Below, piece after piece: positions 36,590 through 51,500 of a DNA stretch of 64,000 nt. Both the position numbers and the translations under genes were made by a program. The DNA is from Dryomyza anilis (taxonomy: Eukaryota; Arthropoda; Insecta; Diptera; Dryomyzidae), in assembly GCA_951804985.1 (NCBI GenBank), contig OX638130.1, positions 117,007,593-117,071,592 on the forward strand, in the 5' to 3' direction. The notes under the pieces are model-generated. The model ran no database searches and was not told the origin of the DNA. It was given only the letters and a program-made list of their open reading frames with translations. Numbering within the stretch: the stretch's first letter is position 1; each line of letters starts with the position of its first letter.

Positions 36590-39500
36590 GTGAGTAGGAT
36601 AGATAACGAAACCGAATCCAAAGACGTAGAAGAAGATGAAGTATATGTCATATAATATTTTGTTTTATTTATAGCGCCGAAAGTCCGAGGATGGCGAATT
36701 AAGTCTGCAACATCAGCAACTCACGCATGAGGAGTTGCAACAACTGCAGCTGCAACAGCAGCAACAACAGCATGAGGACAACATGCCGCTGGACTGGCAG
36801 ACGGCTGCCCTGTTCGTGGCCGTCTTGGCCTGTCTGCTTTTCTTCATTGTAGCCGCCTGCATTCTTATTCAACACATGCGTCAATGGCGACGTATGGAAC
36901 GTCGTCTCGATCAAGGTAAGTGTTAGAGCTGGCATGGAATGGATAGAGTATCAGGACTCTTGGTCATAAATTTTAATGAACAATATCATTTGCTAACAGA
37001 CGAGCTTCATTAGATCTATTGATTGCACCAAGTGTTTTTTTTTTCACTCTTATTAGAAACCCCGATCAGTATCAGGTAGTGAAATTGTGAATTTATAATG
37101 AATCCGTGATCCTACCTTTACCATAATGGAAAATATATCAATTCATATAAAATCCGAAGTTTTAAACCTAAACCGAAACCGTTATACATAAAACCTTATT
37201 ATAAAACTTATGAGCTCCACATAATTCGAAACTATTAATAGTTTCGGTTTTAATACCCGGGTGATAAAGTATGTTTGGTTGAAAACGATCAATTAGATTA
37301 CCAAAAATATTGGTAAACATCAAACTGTAAATATTTTGAAATAAAGCCGTTTTGAGCATTGAAAAGATTTGGAACTATTTAAGATCTTCGGCGGTTTTGT
37401 ACAGTGTATAAAGTAAGTTAAGGAATTAAGAATGTTTAGGGCATAAAATAGGGTTTTCACTATTAAAACTAAGAGCTACACATAAATGTAATTCGAAATC
37501 ATTAATAGTTTCGATTTTTATAACTTGGATAAAGTCTATTAGGTTGAGAAGAGTCAATAAGATTACCAAAAGTCTAGGTTATACTTTAATATCTCAATCT
37601 GTAAACGATTCGAAACCAAGAAGTTTTGAGCATTGCATAGAATTGAAACTAATTAAGTCCCCCGTCGAATTTCTACAGAATTTAAGAGGGAAACCTGTGA
37701 TTTTCAGTTTAAGCATGAAGCAAATAGGGAGTAAGGTTTGGAGGATGTCGACAATTCCACAACTTGAACTACAGTTGAACTATAGTCTTCTATTATGGTG
37801 GCCTATGGACTCGTTTCCATTTTCTTCAATGCAGATGCTCGGATGACTTTCATGATTTTATCCGATGTTTGTTCTTGATGTCGTCTATTTATTGAAAGAA
37901 AAAACAGCCTACAATTTGATTTCGTTTTATCGATAGTGTGGGAATTGCTAGGTGGAGTGGTAGGGGTTTTTCTCCACCCAGAAAAAAAACCCTCAAATCC
38001 CATTAAAATTGGTCAATAGGATAATTATTGATTTAATAGTATACAAAAAATAAATCTTTTTCATATAAACTCAATGGCAATGTCATGGTATTCTTTGGTA
38101 TTTAATGGTATTTTCCGATTAAAACAATAATTTATCCTATTGCCTATTTTTAATAGTAAACAACCATTATTTATATAGTATTTTTTTCTGGGTGTCGGCT
38201 TCAATCTCTACGGCTTCAAACTCTACACAGGTCGTCACCACTAGATAGGGATAGTTAAGAATTCAGAATTTTGAGTGGATAAAATAAGTTCTTAATCAAA
38301 TAAAACGAATCATATCCCTACGGGGAAACGAACCGGTCCTAGACTAGGCACGTGACTGCACCCAGAAAAAAATACTATATATAAATAATAGTTTTTTACT
38401 ATTAAAAATAGTTAATAGGTTAAATTATTATTTTAATCGGAAAATACCATTAAATACTAGAAAATACCATGACATTGTCATTGAGTTTATATGAAAGATT
38501 TATTTTTTGTACACTATTAAATCAATAATTGTCCTATTGACTAATTTTAATGGGATATGAGGGAATTTTTTTCTGAGTGTGGTTCCTCGGAGATAGTTAA
38601 CCAGTCCTAGTTCTGGCTGTTTTATATGAAACCAACCGGCAACTTTAACACGGCATTGTCCTAGGGAGGGGTAAATTAACACCTCCTGCAGACCTTTAGA
38701 CCTATTACAGGACTGGTCTTCAAGAACCTGTCCTTAGTCGGTACCAATGGTACCGGTCACGTGATAGGTAGTTTTAGACTAATTGACACCTTATTCCCGC
38801 AGGGATATAAGAAAGTTAATTAAAATTATGCAGTGGTTAGTGAGATTGGAGTTTATTGATTTCAAGTTAAGTTAGGAATAATGTAAATAGGGAATTAAGG
38901 ATTTAGGAATTCTAAGCGGATAAATAGATTATTTTCCGAACTAAACTAAAGAGCTCCATATAAAATATACCGAAACTATTAATATTTTTTGCTTTTCATA
39001 ACTGGGAATCTATTTGGTCGAATGAGTCAAAAAATGAATTTTAAATAATGATACCAACCGATAGGTGCTTTAAAAATAAACAATTTATTGCTTTACACTA
39101 TTATTTTATCTTGTACTAATAAAAAGTTATCGCAAAAAAATCATGGCATGAAAAAATTTTCAATTTTTCGAATTTTGCTATTTGCAAGCGATAACTTTTT
39201 ATATGTACAAGAAAAAATAGTGGTGTGTAGGCATTAGTTGTTTGTTTTTAATGCACCTATCGATTGACATCATTATTTAAAAATAATTAGCCAAACATGT
39301 TTCTTGCAAATAACAAAAATTCGAAAAATTATATAAAAAATATTTTTAAATATTGATGCCAATCGATAGGTGCTTTAAAAACGAACAATTATTGCTTCTA
39401 CGTCACTATTTGATCTTGTACCTATAAAAAGGTATCATTTGCAAATAGCAAAATTCGAAAAATTGAAAATCTTGTCATGCCAAAAGGGCGAATCTTTTCG

Positions 39501-42500
39501 TTTCTTACCCATAACTTTTTATTGGTACAAGATAAAATAGTAATGCAAAGCAATTAATTGTTTATTTTTAAAGCACATATCGGTTAACATCATTATTAAA
39601 AAATATTTTTTAAATAAAAATATTTGACAAATTTAAATAATGATGCCAATCGATAGGTGCTTTAAAAACAAACAATTAATGCCTTTACACCACTATTTTT
39701 TCTTGTACCCATTAAAAGTTATGGCAAAAAAACCAAAAATATTTGCGTTTTGGTCAGGATAATAGCCACACAAAATCTGTATTTATAATTCTGTAAGTTG
39801 TCCAAATCAATAGATATTTTATATACGTTATGTTAATTGATGAATAAAACAAAATAACAATAAAAAAAATATTTTTTTTTTATTAATTTTTAAAGCAATT
39901 CAAACTTTATTTGATTTCCCAACACTTTTAAAAATTCACATTCGCCGCTTTGTCATATCAGTGACGACATATACTATAAGAAAAGTACATTTACGAATAT
40001 TGTACTACAATAAATTAAACGAAATAGAAAAAAACAATATTTAAATATTTTTGAATTCACAAAATTCTTATAATGCACTCCCAGACTACAACAACAACAG
40101 AAAAATGTCTATAATAAATCTCCGATAAATTATTGAAAATAACTTCCTTAGTAAAAAACACAGTATTGAGTTCGATGCGTAAATTTATTTTCGGCCTTCC
40201 TCAATAAATTTCGTTGGTCATTAAACTCAGAGCCAGTGAACGATACGACGAACGCACAACAATTTCATAATAAAGTTGCAATAATGAGGCCTTCACATAA
40301 AAATTTAATAGCTTGATTTTGGACTAGGAAAAATCAAAAATTGCAGCCGAAATAATAAACTATTTTATAGCACTATAAAAACGACTATAGCCATAAATAC
40401 AAAATAAGGCATATGGTGGGGGCGTAGTTAATTTGTGCAAGCGCTTATGCAATATAACATAAAATTTAAATTTAATTTAATAATTAAAATGCAAATAAAT
40501 GACATTTGATACACACAGTGTAGCTAGTTTTATTACACAGAGTTACCCATATCAAGAAAATGAATGCAATGAATTCAATTTGTAGATCTTGACAAAGAAT
40601 TAAGTATTCTGTAAGGGTTTTCATTTTCAAAGTAATTGTTAGATATCGCAGATCTTTGTGATATTTTTTTGTAAAACAAACGTAACGTTATTTGTGGACA
40701 AGGAGTTGGAGAAATAGAGAGGTGACAGGCAGTCGGAGAAAGACAGTGAGTGGTGAGTAGCGTTCCCATTGTCAAGATCATGCACGTGATAGCGTCGTCA
40801 CGGACAGTACTACTCGGTAGTATATATTAAAAATTCCGTGCGTGTTTTATGCTTGATTTTCTCTGTTATGCAAGTGTTTTTCAATTTTTAAATTAAACAC
40901 ATTTTATCCTGAATGGGTATAGCATAACATAAAAGTGATCATAGAAACAACGTGATTTTCGGAATTTTTCGGAATATGAAAATTTATATGTTATGCGGTG
41001 TTTTAAATCAGAGAAGCATTAAATACGAAGCGGGTTATATATGCAAGATCAGTTATGCCAGATCCGATATGACAGACGTTTTGTTATGCAAGATCACCTA
41101 ATAATGCATTAAACGGAAAATATGTGGGAACAGCCTACGCTAGCAACGCCTTTTTTTGTCAAAGTAGCCCTGCTTTTTATGTTATGTTATCTTTTAGCAT
41201 AACTGATCTTTAAACGATCGTATTTTATAAAGTGAAATTTCAAATTTAGTGCCGTTGAAAAATCACAATTTTCCATGAATTCAAGCGGTCGCTTTCAATG
41301 CCATAAAGTATTTTTTTTTGTTCAACGATCCTCTCAAAGCACGTCAAGCATATTAAATTAGTTACGCGGAATTTTGAAAATTTAGCAAAATATGATATTC
41401 GTTTGTTTTTCGAGGCGGTGGCCTTAAGAATGCGTCCAACATAATAAGCATAAAATATTTTAAAATTTGCGCGGCGTTTTTTTTAACTCTTCGTGTTTTT
41501 TTTCTTTTAGTCCATCAAATAGAACAAGAAATTCAAAGTATTTGCCGCGCACAATAACAGCCTATAATCGAGAATTGGGTGTGTTTTTAGGTTGTTTGTT
41601 GGTAAATTTTTGCACGTCGTTATTTTTGCATAATCACAATTGCAATGTTGTACAACGTGGTTGTAGTACAACGGCTGACAATTGACAAGTGACGCCAGTT
41701 TGTGGTCAGAAACGTGCACGTTTTCGAAACGTTTGCATATTTTAATTGTGGTTTTTAATTGCGGTGGGCGTTTAATGTTTTTATAACTGTTTCAGCTACT
41801 TAAAATTGTTAAGCGCACACTGGAAGAAAATACGTTTTGTAGCAAATATAATGTGATTGTAACAAATTTATATAAATTTCGCTTTTACCCTAGTTTAAAT
41901 TTAGCATATAAGGGTCCAGAACATTTTGGTCATGTAACTGGTTGGACAAGACACAAATACAATGAGCAGTTAACAATCCCACCATAACTTTTACTATGGT
42001 AGGTTACAAAATTTAATAAAACAAGATAACTTTCTTCCCTCCTCTTCTCTTTGTAATGTCCCTTCGCAGCTCGAGTAACTATCGACTTCTGGATGGATTT
42101 ATATACAGCGTATTTCTCACTCAGTAATGGTATCCCAGTCATATTTTCTGTTTTCGCTGATGCTTCTTTATTACATGGCGGGTTACAAGCCCAATACAAA
42201 ACCTCGTTTTCGTTTGTCCCCGACCAGAGCTCCCATCGGGGTTGGTTCCCGATCTTCATCTGATTGCTCGGGTTAACGGCGTTCACCAATATGAAGGTGA
42301 GATTACGAATTCTACTGGGGAAGCTATGATAAACTAACCGGAACATTTTATTATATTGAACATGCACTAAACCATTTTGAATCTCCTTCGATTGGTCACT
42401 TTAATTTCCAATTTCTAAAATGTTAGATATGCTGCAGCACAGAATAGAATTTGGTTGCGCCAACCAACTCATTGCTCAATCCATGTATTCGGTTCTCCCA

Positions 42501-45500
42501 ACTGTCAAGTTGAAACTACTAACCAAAGCTAAATGAGTTGTTGTTTTGACTACAAACATTTTATAACAGTCTTAGCAAAATTTCGTGCAAATATTATAAT
42601 ATTTCAAGTGCCAATCGAATATGACAGTTTCACCAATCAATTTGTTCAAATTTCCATACGATCAAATGAAGTTGGTTGTTTCAACTAACTTGTTCTTTCT
42701 TTCAACCTCATATCAAGAGAAGAGTTTTCTGTGTGTAGCATTCTAAATATTCTGAACTCGAGTAGATCTCAGTCTATTGTCACGCAAATTTTCAATCTAT
42801 AAGATGGAAGATATGCTGCATACAGAATAGAAATTGCTTGCGCCAACCAACTCATTACCCAATTCACATATTCGGTTCTCTCAACTGCCAAGTCGGTTCT
42901 AGTAGCCAAAACTATAGGGATTGTAATTTGGACTACAACCAATTTATAACAGTTTCGTGTCTTTATCAAAATATTTCAAGTGCTAATCGAATATGCCAGT
43001 TTCACCAATAAAGTTATTCAAATTTCCTTACGACCAAATGAAGTTGGTTGTTTCAACTAACTTGTTCTTTCTTTCAAACTCATATCAGGAGAAGAGTTTT
43101 CTGTGTGTAGCATTCTAAATATTCTGACCCAATTTGTAACAGTTTCGTGTATATCATAATATTTCAAGTGCTCATCGAATATGACATTTTCACCAATCAA
43201 TTTGTAAAAATTTCATTGCAACCAAATGAAGTTGGTTGTAACAACTAACTTTTACTTTCTTCCAAGCTCATGTAAAAGAGAATTTTTCATGTGTAGTATT
43301 CTAAATTTGAAGTTTTATTGATAAAGTTCTTTTCGAGATAATCTTCATCGACCCAACCGGAAATCTCGAATAACATAGAGATACTATTAAACTTAATACG
43401 GAATTTTTACTAATTTCATTTAATCATGATTTTCGTAGACGAACATTCCAATGTATTCTGCTGATGTCGGTGACCAATAACTCTACTTTCTTTTCAATAT
43501 TTCTAGCACGCTTTCTTCTACGAATGATCAATGCGAAATGCTATTTCATTTTTAGCACGGGCAAGATTTTCTAGTCTCGGTTTCGAAAATTATCAAAAAC
43601 TAAAAAGTCAAATTCTGCTTTTCTCGAATTTTCAAGATAATACATATAAGGTTATATCGACCTAAATTTCGATGGAACTTTGCAATTTCATCTTGAATTT
43701 CGAGATTCTAAAGCTCGATATTCTTGTGTATATAATTAATTATATTGCTATAACATAGACATAATTCTACTTATATCAACTTTGCGCTTTGTTTCCCATA
43801 AAATTTATGCGCTGTCCCATAACTGTCCTTGACAATGATTTAGACGAAATCTGCAAATAAAAACCAAAGAAATACCACTTTGTCGCCTCCATTCTTGCAA
43901 CCGAGCAACATTTATCTTTCGGCAGGCAGCCGTTGAGACTTTCGCTGATGCATGGCAGTCATGAGCAGTCAACACATAATCTACGCTAAGCACTTCACAT
44001 CTTCCAAATTCATTCTAATGCCATTTTTTTTTTTCGATAACCCCATTATAAACTAAAACTGCGCCCTTTTGAATACAACACCCTGTTCTGCGTCTGCACT
44101 CGTCCATCATAATTCGTCAAGCAGTGATCAACACCACGTCCGACAACTGTGGCCGTCCGTCCGACCGTTTCTTCGTCCAAACCAAGCCAACCAACTAAGT
44201 CTTCCCAACTGGAGTTGGTTTTGTACGACTTGTAGAAATAACGGCAAAAAACCAAAAGAAAACATTTTCCATTTCCACGCACTCAGCACTCGACGGCAGC
44301 CAGTTGATCCAGCAGTTTCCAGAAGTATAAATAATCACAGCCATTAACGCAGACAAGCGGCAAGCAGCCGCGAAGATACCAGCAACATGGTTCGCATCAT
44401 GGATCGCAACGTAGATCGCGATCGCAGCACAGACGATAATTTATACACTGCGAGACGATGATGTTTATGGTGTTGGGAACCGTTGCCTCCGGCACCGGCA
44501 CCTCCTGACCATTTCATTCCACATTTATTCTTGGAACAGGCGCGTCGTTCGCCTGCTCACCTTTGCTGCCACTGTAGCAAAAAGTGTGCGATCGTCTACG
44601 CAAGACGTACGACGCACGATCACTTGTGGCGTACGGCATCTTAAAGCAAAACATTTTCATTCGCGAGTCTATTAAAAATAAGAATGTTAATTTGCTGTTC
44701 CAGCTGTTCTTCTTCGGATGCTGCTGTTGCTGTTGCCGATCTTGTTCTTGCTACTGATCATGTTGCTGCAGTTGCTCTGTCTTAATTTTGCGTAATATTA
44801 TTTTATTTTTCTTTTTTTAGTAGCATGTGAAAATATTTCATGTAAAAAAACAGATATAATTTAAAGAAGATAAATGTTCCGTGTTCCACCCACAAAAAAT
44901 AATAATTCTAAGCGATCGTGTAGAACATGAAATCTGTCCGAATTTTTTCACGTCTTGTTTTTGTTCGAAAAGTCTAAAAAAAAATTAATTTATGCTCTGT
45001 TTTGATATGCATTTTGTTTTGTTTTGGTGTGCTTGTTGCTTGAGTATCATGTTTTATTTACATGGCGATGATCGCAGCTAGTAGAACGATCATCTGTTGT
45101 AGTCTTCAACGTAGGTACACTACGTACACGACTGGATCGTGTCCATGTGCAGCATATGTGCAGTTGTTCGAAACATATGCTGATTAACATATAGTATATA
45201 ATATATAGAATCAAATATATATACAAATGTCCGACACTTGTGCTCGAGGGCAGCAAAATGATCGTTCATTTTTCAATAGATATTTTGGAAATTGAAAAAC
45301 AATAATGAAAACACTTGTGCGTTCAATGGGTGAAACGGCGATCACTGATCTACACAAGACTGTAGTATATGTTTTTTTATTATGTTTTTTATAATGTAGA
45401 ATAAGTTTTCAAAAAATCGAACGAACATTTAAATTTGTAGTGATCGTGCTGAAAGCAGACCACATTAAAGTCTATCATCTGTAAATGATCAGCAAATGTT

Positions 45501-48500
45501 CTTGGCATAATCAGCACTTATTACTTAATGTTCTTCAATTATAAGAAAAATAAAAATATTAAAAAATCAACTCAATCATTTGCTCTAATTAAAAAGATCG
45601 AAAATCTCATGAGGAAAGATCACTCAATTTGTCTATTCTTATGAATCAGTAATAATCAGAACATTTCATTGGTAACATATGATATGTTCTTAGAATTTTC
45701 CTATAATAGTAAATAGAATAATTCTACACCTAGAAAAATCATCTTTTTCAATGTGATTGGAAGAAAAAAAAAGTTTGTTGTCACAACCAAATTGATACGT
45801 CTGAAACAATATTGCCACAAATTAATGGAACTGTCATATTCGTGTGTCTCTAGTATTACTAGTATATACACCAAATTATTTATATACTATTCTAAAGTGG
45901 TCGTAGTCAGCCCTTTATAGTTTAGGCTATAATGATGGACATAATAGTTGAGAGTACCGAATAAATTGGTTGGAGAATGAACTTAAGCAACAACTTTGTA
46001 TTTTGTGTGCGTAAAATTTAGTAATGATCAGCAAATAATGTGGGTATAGGTTGAAAACATCATTCTAGAAAATCCTCATTTAACATTTGGGTGGAAGAAC
46101 GACAAAGTTAGTTGGAACAATCGAAATTAATTCATTTAAAAACTAACTAAGGCAATATTTTTGGTACGTTGAAGGCAGTTTAGAATCATATTTTCGAAAG
46201 ATTTTTTGTATACAGAGAAGGAGTGTTTATCAACAGTTGTCTGTTTGCTCCCCGTTTTCATAATATTGCCGATAATCTGCCTTTACACTAGTACAAACTA
46301 TAACAATTTAGTTGTGGCTATCAGGACCAACTTAAAGATTATGAGAACCAAATAAGTTGGTTGGGTAATGGTTAGTTTGAAGCAATACGTACAAATTTCT
46401 AATCTATATACTTCACCGCTCATCTCTAATCGACACGTAAGTTTTTTTTGGCATCAAAAATCCTACAATGGATACAATCGAAATCTGTAATCAGAAAAAT
46501 CTTCTTTTGGCAGAAGAAAAAGTTTGGAAGAAACTATTGACGGAAATGCGATATTCTGTTGGCTTGAAGTAGTTGCCTAAACACAATACAAATTGTTTTA
46601 AAACTGTTCAAATGCGTTGTAGTCCAAACTATAAAATATAATAATTTGGCGCTACAGTCCTGTATAGAACTTCGACCGAGCTCTCTCAACATTTGAGCTG
46701 TGCGTGTTATATTTGTACTCAAATTGGTGGGACCTACAGTTTAATGCCGAATCCGAACGGCGGAGTGAGATTTTCATAGGCAATGTTTACTCTCGTAGGT
46801 TTGCTATTGAATACCGAGAGGTAGCGTCGCATAGAAAAAGGTTTTCTATGAAAAAGATGTTAGTCGCTGGGCATCGAACCGGGAACCTTTCGGCTCGTAG
46901 TCGAACGCACCAGCGACTTTGCGCTCGTAGTCCAACGCACTAAGCAGACGAGCTACCGACGCTAGTTTGCTATGTCTCTTTTATTTACGACTATTTAAAA
47001 CGACTAATCGGTTAGGAGAACCGATTAAGCGGTTGCAAGAACCGAAAAAGCTCTTTAAAGAACCGAATAAGCGATTGATAGAACCGAGTAAGCGGTTGGG
47101 AGAACCGAATAAGTTGGTTGGCCAAAGAGTTAGTTGGCGCAACAAATTCTGTGTGTGAAATCTACTGTTTTCGACAATTCAGGATCTTTCGCTTAACCCT
47201 AGCATAAAGTCTGGCCTTACCAAATTTGACTTTGCTGTGGAATATCTTTTTTGTAGAAATTTCTTGTCTTTTATAACCCAGAGTTTTTGAGTCGAATGAA
47301 GTCATTTCAGGAAAATTTTGAAGAGGTTGGTAATGCAAAATCTTCGCTTAAAATAAAAATTCGTTTGCAACCAAATCTTTTGCGACCACTTCGCACGAAA
47401 ATTTGCAATAAAGTTTGCAAGATTTGTTGCAAGATTTGTTCGATTTTACGTTTCAGAAATATATCGTCGTTGTAGAACTAAAAGTCACCAAATACATCTT
47501 TATGAAAATCATAAAATTCAAATTTGTTTGTAATTATTACAAAAAGTAATTGATACATTTTTATAGTTGAAATACCAATTGATAGATTTACCTTTTTTTA
47601 TCATTTATTAGAAATATTGAGCTCATTGATCAGAAATTAACAGATATATAAAGATTCTTGTAAATGAACAATTGGCCTTTTGAAAATGTAGTTGGTGATT
47701 TTTAGTTCTACAACGACGATATTTCAAATACAAACGCAAATTAAAACAGAAATATTTCGTCGAATTTGGTAATTATTTCGGAAAAATTAATTTTAACGAA
47801 TTTCGAACGAATTTCTTCGTTTCTCTACCGAATTCGTGTTCGTTTCGCTTTACGTTATAAGGGAGTTCAATTCGTGTTGGATATATAATAAAGCGTCATA
47901 GATTGTTCTATTGAGATTTCAAATTTCCTGTATATACTTACTTTGGGTATCACTAATATTCAAAAAATATTCACCACATGTTCAATTCAAACAAACAAAA
48001 AAATATCCTGAGTCCAATCTTATGATCGTGCTCTAGAAAGTAGATGAGTATGATTTCCGGATTTCTTTTATAGATCGTGAACATTACTAATGATTAAAAT
48101 CTATACACGATATGCTATACGTGATCGTAACAAAATACTTTTGTATTACTGTTCAATAAGGTGTCATATATACTTATACTGAGATTATCTGATTTCTTTT
48201 ATTTATCTTAAGCATCACTAATGTTCAAAAAGTATTCAAAACATGTTCGCACCAAAAAAACAAAAACCAAGAAATCCTTGTTCCAAACACATGATGGTGC
48301 TCTAAAAACTAGTAATCAACGAGTATCCTCATTAAAAGTACGGACACGATCTTTGCTTTGTTCAACTCTTCAGAATCAATAAAAGATTTCTGAGTTCCGA
48401 TTACTGCAGGATATTCTCAGAGCCGTTTCTTTAAATGTCGCCGCTTCCTTAATCCATAACGAAGCTATTAGGTAGACCTAAACAATACCGGAAGAGGTTT

Positions 48501-51500
48501 TACTTTTTAGTTGGCGACGTCATAAAAACTAAAAGCCTTTCACTCAACCGAATATCACGTAAAATGCGCAACGACAAACGGACATATTTTATTTTATAAA
48601 AAGAAAAAAAAAAGGAAACAAAACTTAAATTCATAACACATAATTAATTAAATATCTTTTGACTGCCGTCTATACTAATCTCAAGGACAAGCAACGAGAA
48701 ACGGAACTAAATAACACATAAAACCCAATTTCCGGTTCAACACTACACCATGGGGCACAATAAAACAAATTAGAAATTCCAATAATGTCACAAATTCCCA
48801 TTTTATACATTTTTCAATAAATGCGCAGCAGAAATTGACAAAAAAAAAAAGAAAAGATCGGCCAGAGATCAACACTAATAATAAGAATAATAATGGGACC
48901 TACAACAAAAACAAAAGTAGCAACATGCTGTCGTATATCATGTCGCACTTACGTTAGAATGTTTCTAAAAATATTGGAAAACCCACAATAAAAAGAAAAG
49001 AAATCGTGAAATACTAAAAATAAGATCTGTTTCGGAAGTTGCTGATGACAATGATGAGGAGGATGTGGCTGCGTCGAATGTGTGCTATGGGTAACTCGGG
49101 CAAAGGGGCTGTGATCGAAGGTGACGATGCATATATTGTCATTGTAGTCGTTTGCTTGATGGCGCACTTAAATCGATTTCTATATTGTTTTTTTTTTTTT
49201 TTTTGGAAAATTAAAACATACCATAAAATAAGCCGAGAAACATGGCAGCACTTTAGAAAGGTGCTTGTATAAAGTATAGAATGTATTTGGTGGTGCAGCA
49301 GCACATGTACTTCTGAAAAGGGGGAAATATAAATAGTACGAGTGTCTTTTGTGGTATCTAAAAATAGTCAAAGTTATAGAGGGAAGAACACCTTGCAATA
49401 CGAGTGCCTAAATGTAAAAAGGGTTATAGAAATAGTAGCTGGAAAATTTTAAAGAAATGTTGTATGCTATAATAGTAACATGTGTGAAGAAATGATTTTA
49501 AAAATATGACATGCTAAAAATAAATATATTTTTCAATGTTATTATTAAGGATTCTTCAATGATTTTCATTTATTTAAGGAGTTATTTTGGTATAAGTTTA
49601 ACGATCTTGAAGACTGGATTTCAGATTTTTAATTAAGACTACTTTGAATTGACTTGATAGTCTTTTGTAAAACAAAATGAAATGTGACTCGTCAAAAAAA
49701 CGTCAGAAATTCGAGTGACATAATTTTTTTTTGCATTAAATGAAATAAAAATGACGACGAAATGAACAAATAATAAATTGTTTTACAAAATAATAATCGA
49801 GAAATATTGAAAATCGACAAAGGTAACAGAATCAATGGAGTGATCGACTTTTTTTTTTTTTTTTTGGTATATCTACTAAGATCCACAACATTCAGACAGA
49901 CTATATCCATTGTACTGTGAAATCTATTCCCTACAATTTTGTGGTTAATATCACCACGAGCGCCCATGCCCAAACCGGGATTCGAACCCGAGACCTTCAG
50001 AATGCAAGTCCAGCGCGCTACCTCTGGACTGCTGAGGCCGGTGATAGACTTAAATAAAGATGAATTAGATCAAAAGGTCTCAATCATTAAAAGTCTAAAG
50101 TCTTACTTATGAAAATATTCGAAAAGGAAAATACAAATCGATGGAAATATGTACGTAATATCGTCACTGTCATGCCAAAGGGGCGAATGTGCATTTTTAC
50201 AAATTTTGAGAAATCAAATTTTAAAGTTTGAAGTGCTTTAAAAATATGTAAATTTTATTTTTTTCTCAATTATTTCTTTTATTTTGGTTAATTCATTAAT
50301 TATTATAACGTCTATAAAATATCTTTGGATAAAAAAAACAACTTACTGCATTATAAATACGGATTTTGTGAGGCTATATCCTGATCAAAACGCAAATATT
50401 TTTGTTTTTTATGCCGTAACTATTTATTAGCGCAAGATAAAATAGTCATGTAAAGGTATTAATTGTTTGTTGTTATAGCACCTATCGATTGGCATCATCA
50501 TTAAAAAATATTTTGCCAAACATTAATTTGCCCTTTGTTATTTGCCATTTGTTATTTCCCATAAAAAAAGTTTGGTAACATATTTTTAAATAATGATGCC
50601 AAACGATAGGTGCTTTAAAAACAAATAATTAATACCTTTACTCTACTATTTTATCTTGCCCTTTTAGTTTTGTCTTTTGTGGCTAGAAATATCCAACAAA
50701 ACCACGCATGATTTTAGCACAGCATACTTGAGGAAAAACTATATTCTATTCTAAAAAGCTTTAAATGTAAACAATAAATTGGTCCAAATAACGACGTACG
50801 AAACTCTATTCTAATTTTAAACGATTTATTTTCAATTATAGTTCTTTTATTTCTTTTTTTGTCACTTCCAATGGTTTTTTTGAGATTCTGTTTCATATAT
50901 CGGCCATACTTAACGTTAATAGGCCCTACACATACAACCAGCGATCTTTCTTGATTTAAATCACTCGTTTGAATCCTACAAAATGATCCGCAGTCGGATC
51001 AGTTCCTTGAAACTGGTACCTGGTTCTCTTGTCAGTCAGAACAGGACTTAATCTTGACGATGCTATTAGAAATACAATGAATAGACTTACTCAATGTCTC
51101 TACGGAATTTAGTCGTTAGTTATTTTTGTTCATTTCCTTATTTTATGTGTTGGTATTAATTTTTTGAGAAATTATATATTAATTGAAGGGCCATTCGAGG
51201 GAACCTCGATTGCGAATTTCGTGGCGTTAAATAGAACCAATAATCGATTGACTAAATAGATATAATCAAAACTTCAAGGTAGAGTAGAGTAGATGGAAGT
51301 TGTCATAGATTCAAACAAATTTAAAACAAAAGTTTTCAGTAAAGATGTACTTTATATAAAGAAGACTCGTGGAATTTATACCCATTGCACAAGATGATCT
51401 TAAATATTTAAATTATCATTAAATATTGTTAAAATGTCACTCCTTAAAAATTTCTAACCTTCGTCGTTTGTTAAGTATTGGATAGCAATTTTTTTTGAAA

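Noticed and set aside
46860..46965. Possible genuine tRNA gene
   Set aside because: The tRNA-like boxes are followed by a conserved SINE body shared with 55.18 kb, and a 30-bp duplication would break the cloverleaf.
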